Translations under genes and position numbers: made by a program
Part shown: piece by piece, positions 11,524-13,633 of the stretch
Position numbering within the stretch: position 1 is the stretch's first letter
Layout of the letters: each line of letters begins with the position of its first letter
The notes under the pieces: model-generated
Seen by the model: only the letters and a program-made list of their open reading frames with translations
Told to the model about the DNA's origin: nothing
Database searches by the model: none
Origin: JBBSTY01 sp038235385
GTDB lineage: Bacteria > Actinomycetota > Acidimicrobiia > Acidimicrobiales > Acidimicrobilacustridaceae
Length of the DNA: 13,633 bases
Direction of reading: 5' to 3'
Assembly (NCBI GenBank): GCA_038235385.1
Contig: JBBSTY010000120.1
Location: 1 to 13,633, forward strand

Positions 11524-13518
11524 ATGGCCTCCTCCGCTCCGGCACCGTCGCGCCTCGTCATCGCCGACCTGGGACCGGTGGTCGACGGCGGCCGTCATCG
11601 GGTGAAGCGCGTCGTGGGCGAACCGGTGACCGTGGAGGCGACCGTGTTCGCCGACGGCCATGACGTCATCCGGTGCGTGGTCGCGCACAAGGCGCCCGGA
11701 ACGCGCACATGGGTCCAGGAGGTCGCGGTCGCCACCGAGCCCGGTTTGGATCGTTGGGCGGCGAGCTTCACCCCGCTCGCCGAGGGTGTGCATCGCTACC
11801 GGGTGCTGAGCTGGATCGATCCGTGGGGGAGCTGGTGCGAGGGGACCCGACGCAAGCTCGATGCGGACGTCGCGATCGACTCGGAGCTGCTCGAGGGCGC
11901 GGCGATCCTCGACGACGCGGCGGCGCGCCTGGCGAAGAAGCTCCGGCCGCAGCTGACGGAGGCCGCGGCAAGCCTCCGGCGGGGCGACACGACGCCGATC
12001 ACCGACATCGGAAGCCCGGAGCGACCGTCGACGACCGAGCTCTTCCACCGATCGCTCGATGGTGCTGCGGCGACCAGCTCGATGACCGTCGAGGTGCTCG
12101 TCGAGCGTGAGCGGGCACTGTTCAACGCGTGGTACGAGCTCTTCCCCCGTTCGTGGTCGACCTCGCCCGGCGCGCACGGCACCCTTCGAGAGGTCGAGGA
12201 GCAGCTCGGCTACGTCGCTGACATGGGCTTCGACATCGTCTACCTGCCGCCGGTGCACCCGATCGGCCGCTCGTTCCGCAAGGGGCCCGACAACAGCGAG
12301 GTGGCCGGCCCGGACGACCCCGGGAGCCCCTGGGCGATCGGTTCGGACGCCGGAGGCCACGACGCCATCCACCCCGAGCTCGGCTCGATGGACGATCTGC
12401 GCTCCCTCGTCGCCACGGCCGCAGCCAACGGCATCGAGGTGGCCCTGGACTTCGCGCTGCAGTGCTCGCCGGACCACCCGTGGGTCACCGAGCATCCCGA
12501 GTGGTTCCGTCACCGGCCCGACGGATCGATCCAGTACGCCGAGAACCCGCCGAAGAAGTACCAGGACATCTACCCGCTCGATTTCGGCTGCGCCGACTGG
12601 GAGGCGCTCTGGGAGGCGTGCGGCGACCTCCTGCTCCTCTGGGCGGCCCAGGGCGTCACCGTGTTCCGCGTCGACAACCCCCACACCAAGCCGTTCGCCT
12701 TCTGGGAGTGGGCCATCGAGCGGGTCCGCCAGCGCCACCCCGACGTGATCTTCCTGAGCGAGGCGTTCACCCGACCGGCCGTGATGCACCGGCTGGCCGA
12801 GGTGGGCTTCACGTTGTCGTACTCGTACTTCCCCTGGCGCGTCAGCTCCCACGAGCTGCGCGAGTACTTCACCGAGCTCTCGACGCGCCCGTCCGTCGAC
12901 CGCTTCCGCCCGTCGGCCTGGCCGACGACGCCCGACATCTTGCCGCGGCACCTCATGGATGCGCCCCGGGAGCGCTTCGCCGCCCGGGCGTTCCTCGCCG
13001 CCACCCTCTCGCCGTCGTACGGCATCTACGGCCCCGCCTTCGAGCTCGGCGAGAACACCCCGGCCGGCAATGGGAAGGAGGAGTTCGCCCGATCGGAGAA
13101 GTACGAGATCCGGTCCTGGGACCGATCCGATCCCGAATCGCTGCGGGGTCTGCTCGCCGATCTCAACCGCATCCGCGTCGAGAACCGGGCCCTGCACACG
13201 CTGCGTACCCTGCACTTCCACGGGTGCGACAACGACGAGCTGCTGTGCTTCTCCAAGACGGCTCACGGTGGCCCGCTCGTCGATCCGGACGCCGCCGGGG
13301 ACGCGACCGTCCTCGTGGTGGCGAACGTCGGGGGCACGGCGGTGGAGCGGGGAACCGTCGACCTCGACCTCGGCGCGCTCGGGCTGGCGGCGGACCGACC
13401 GTTCGACGTGCACGACCTCATGACCGACCTGACCTACACGTGGCAGGGACCTCGCAACTACGTCGAGCTCCACCCCGACGTCCAGCCGGGACACGTGTTC
13501 CGCGTCCAGGCGCGCTGA
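11524..13518 (+). CDS. glgE: GlgE: alpha-1,4-glucan:maltose-1-phosphate maltosyltransferase
   Basis: A 664-residue GH13_3 enzyme that adds maltosyl units from alpha-maltose 1-phosphate to the non-reducing end of alpha-1,4-glucan, the polymerising step of the trehalose-to-glucan (TreS-Pep2-GlgE-GlgB) route. The N-terminal domain begins with PVVDGGRHRVKRVVGE (about 18-33). The catalytic barrel starts near residue 200 (FNAWYELFPRS), with IVYLPPVHPIGRSFRKG. The nucleophile is D384 in VFRVDNPHTKP, the acid/base E413 in FLSEAFTRP, and the third acid D471 in TTPDILP. The 29-residue spacing of the first two equals that in Streptomyces coelicolor GlgE (Asp394, Glu423). PKKYQDIYPLDF and NGKEEFARSEKYE are further family marks, and length is normal. 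Partner genes of the pathway are not in the window. Confidence 0.97.
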   Translation: MASSAPAPSRLVIADLGPVVDGGRHRVKRVVGEPVTVEATVFADGHDVIRCVVAHKAPGTRTWVQEVAVATEPGLDRWAASFTPLAEGVHRYRVLSWIDPWGSWCEGTRRKLDADVAIDSELLEGAAILDDAAARLAKKLRPQLTEAAASLRRGDTTPITDIGSPERPSTTELFHRSLDGAAATSSMTVEVLVERERALFNAWYELFPRSWSTSPGAHGTLREVEEQLGYVADMGFDIVYLPPVHPIGRSFRKGPDNSEVAGPDDPGSPWAIGSDAGGHDAIHPELGSMDDLRSLVATAAANGIEVALDFALQCSPDHPWVTEHPEWFRHRPDGSIQYAENPPKKYQDIYPLDFGCADWEALWEACGDLLLLWAAQGVTVFRVDNPHTKPFAFWEWAIERVRQRHPDVIFLSEAFTRPAVMHRLAEVGFTLSYSYFPWRVSSHELREYFTELSTRPSVDRFRPSAWPTTPDILPRHLMDAPRERFAARAFLAATLSPSYGIYGPAFELGENTPAGNGKEEFARSEKYEIRSWDRSDPESLRGLLADLNRIRVENRALHTLRTLHFHGCDNDELLCFSKTAHGGPLVDPDAAGDATVLVVANVGGTAVERGTVDLDLGALGLAADRPFDVHDLMTDLTYTWQGPRNYVELHPDVQPGHVFRVQAR

Positions 13519-13547
13519 CCCCGAACGGCGGGCGGGGAACCACCGCG

Positions 13548-13553
13548 TAGTGT
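13548..13553 (+). promoter_or_regulatory. Candidate -10 box for the gene beyond the window end
   Basis: TAGTGT 30 nt after the glgE stop, consistent with the other TANNNT boxes here. It implies a leader of at least 70 nt for the next gene, so that gene need not depend on glgE transcription. Confidence 0.35.
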
Positions 13554-13564
13554 GCGATCGGGCG

Positions 13565-13581
13565 GCCGCTCGCCGAGCGGC
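13565..13581. other. Hairpin in the leader of the next gene (or glgE terminator)
   Basis: GCCGCTC (13565-13571) and GAGCGGC (13575-13581) form a perfect 7-bp stem with a 3-nt loop. There is no T-tract, so it may be a weak glgE terminator or a leader hairpin just after the presumed start of transcription. GTGGACAG is then repeated at 13583-13590 and 13596-13603. Confidence 0.4.
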
Positions 13582-13621
13582 TGTGGACAGACCCAGTGGA
13601 CAGCAGAACCACGAACCGACC

Positions 13622-13627
13622 AGGAAG
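13622..13627 (+). promoter_or_regulatory. Ribosome-binding site of a gene starting just past the window
   Basis: AGGAAG, with 6 nt left before the window ends. No start codon is present, so a plus-strand gene probably begins at or just after 13634. In many actinobacteria a trehalose/glucan gene follows glgE, but nothing here identifies it. Confidence 0.45.
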
Positions 13628-13633
13628 CGACCA

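Noticed and set aside
10222..13494. 1090-residue minus-strand open frame opposite the reductase, YhhN and glgE genes
   Set aside because: It runs opposite three clearly recognised genes and its translation is low-complexity Arg/Glu/Asp-rich, typical of the antisense of GC-rich coding DNA.
1..13633. Mobile element, CRISPR array, tRNA or rRNA
   Set aside because: No transposase, integrase, repeat-spacer pattern, cloverleaf or rRNA-like stretch was seen on either strand.

Overview
The window is high-GC DNA (about 70% G+C by eye) from an actinobacterium. An Acidimicrobiia-type organism is my best guess. The reasons are the actinobacterial maltosyltransferase GlgE, a KstR-type steroid operator, GTG starts, and several genes with no Shine-Dalgarno sequence but a TANNNT -10 box 6-8 nt before the start codon (leaderless transcription). 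No rRNA, tRNA, insertion sequence, CRISPR array or phage gene was seen. No gene-free stretch exceeds 300 bases; the largest is 258 bp (2683-2940).

Layout. 1-516 (+): C-terminal part of an unrecognised Asp-rich protein. 576-2682 (-): a serine hydrolase of the beta-lactamase/esterase fold followed by an amidohydrolase-2-like protein. 2941-4371 (+): a YbhN/LPG-synthase-TM flippase-like membrane protein, preceded by a 19-codon arginine-rich reading frame that overlaps its start as ATGA. 4381-8358 (-): a KshA-like Rieske oxygenase, a small helical protein, an alpha/beta hydrolase and a family III CoA-transferase, reading right to left. 8419-10748 (+): an SDR oxidoreductase, then a tightly spaced ferredoxin/ferredoxin reductase pair. 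10828-11466 (+): a YhhN/TMEM86 (lysoplasmalogenase) membrane protein. 11524-13518 (+): GlgE. The window ends in the leader of another plus-strand gene whose ribosome-binding site is visible but whose start codon lies outside.

How the genes may work together. The middle of the window (about 0.6-10.7 kb) looks like a lipid or steroid catabolic neighbourhood: ring oxygenase, electron-transfer pair, SDR, CoA-transferase, hydrolases and an amidohydrolase-like protein. Two regulatory observations support coordination. A perfect palindrome matching the KstR consensus overlaps the -10 box of the Rieske gene. A second, different operator (TCTGA-n7-TCAGA) is shared by the amidohydrolase-like promoter and by the divergent CoA-transferase/SDR promoter 6.9 kb away. 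The proteins controlled by the second operator include two that seem to lack canonical catalytic residues of their families: metal ligands in the amidohydrolase and the nucleophilic Asp in the CoA-transferase. The substrate is unknown. GlgE and YhhN look like ordinary housekeeping neighbours.
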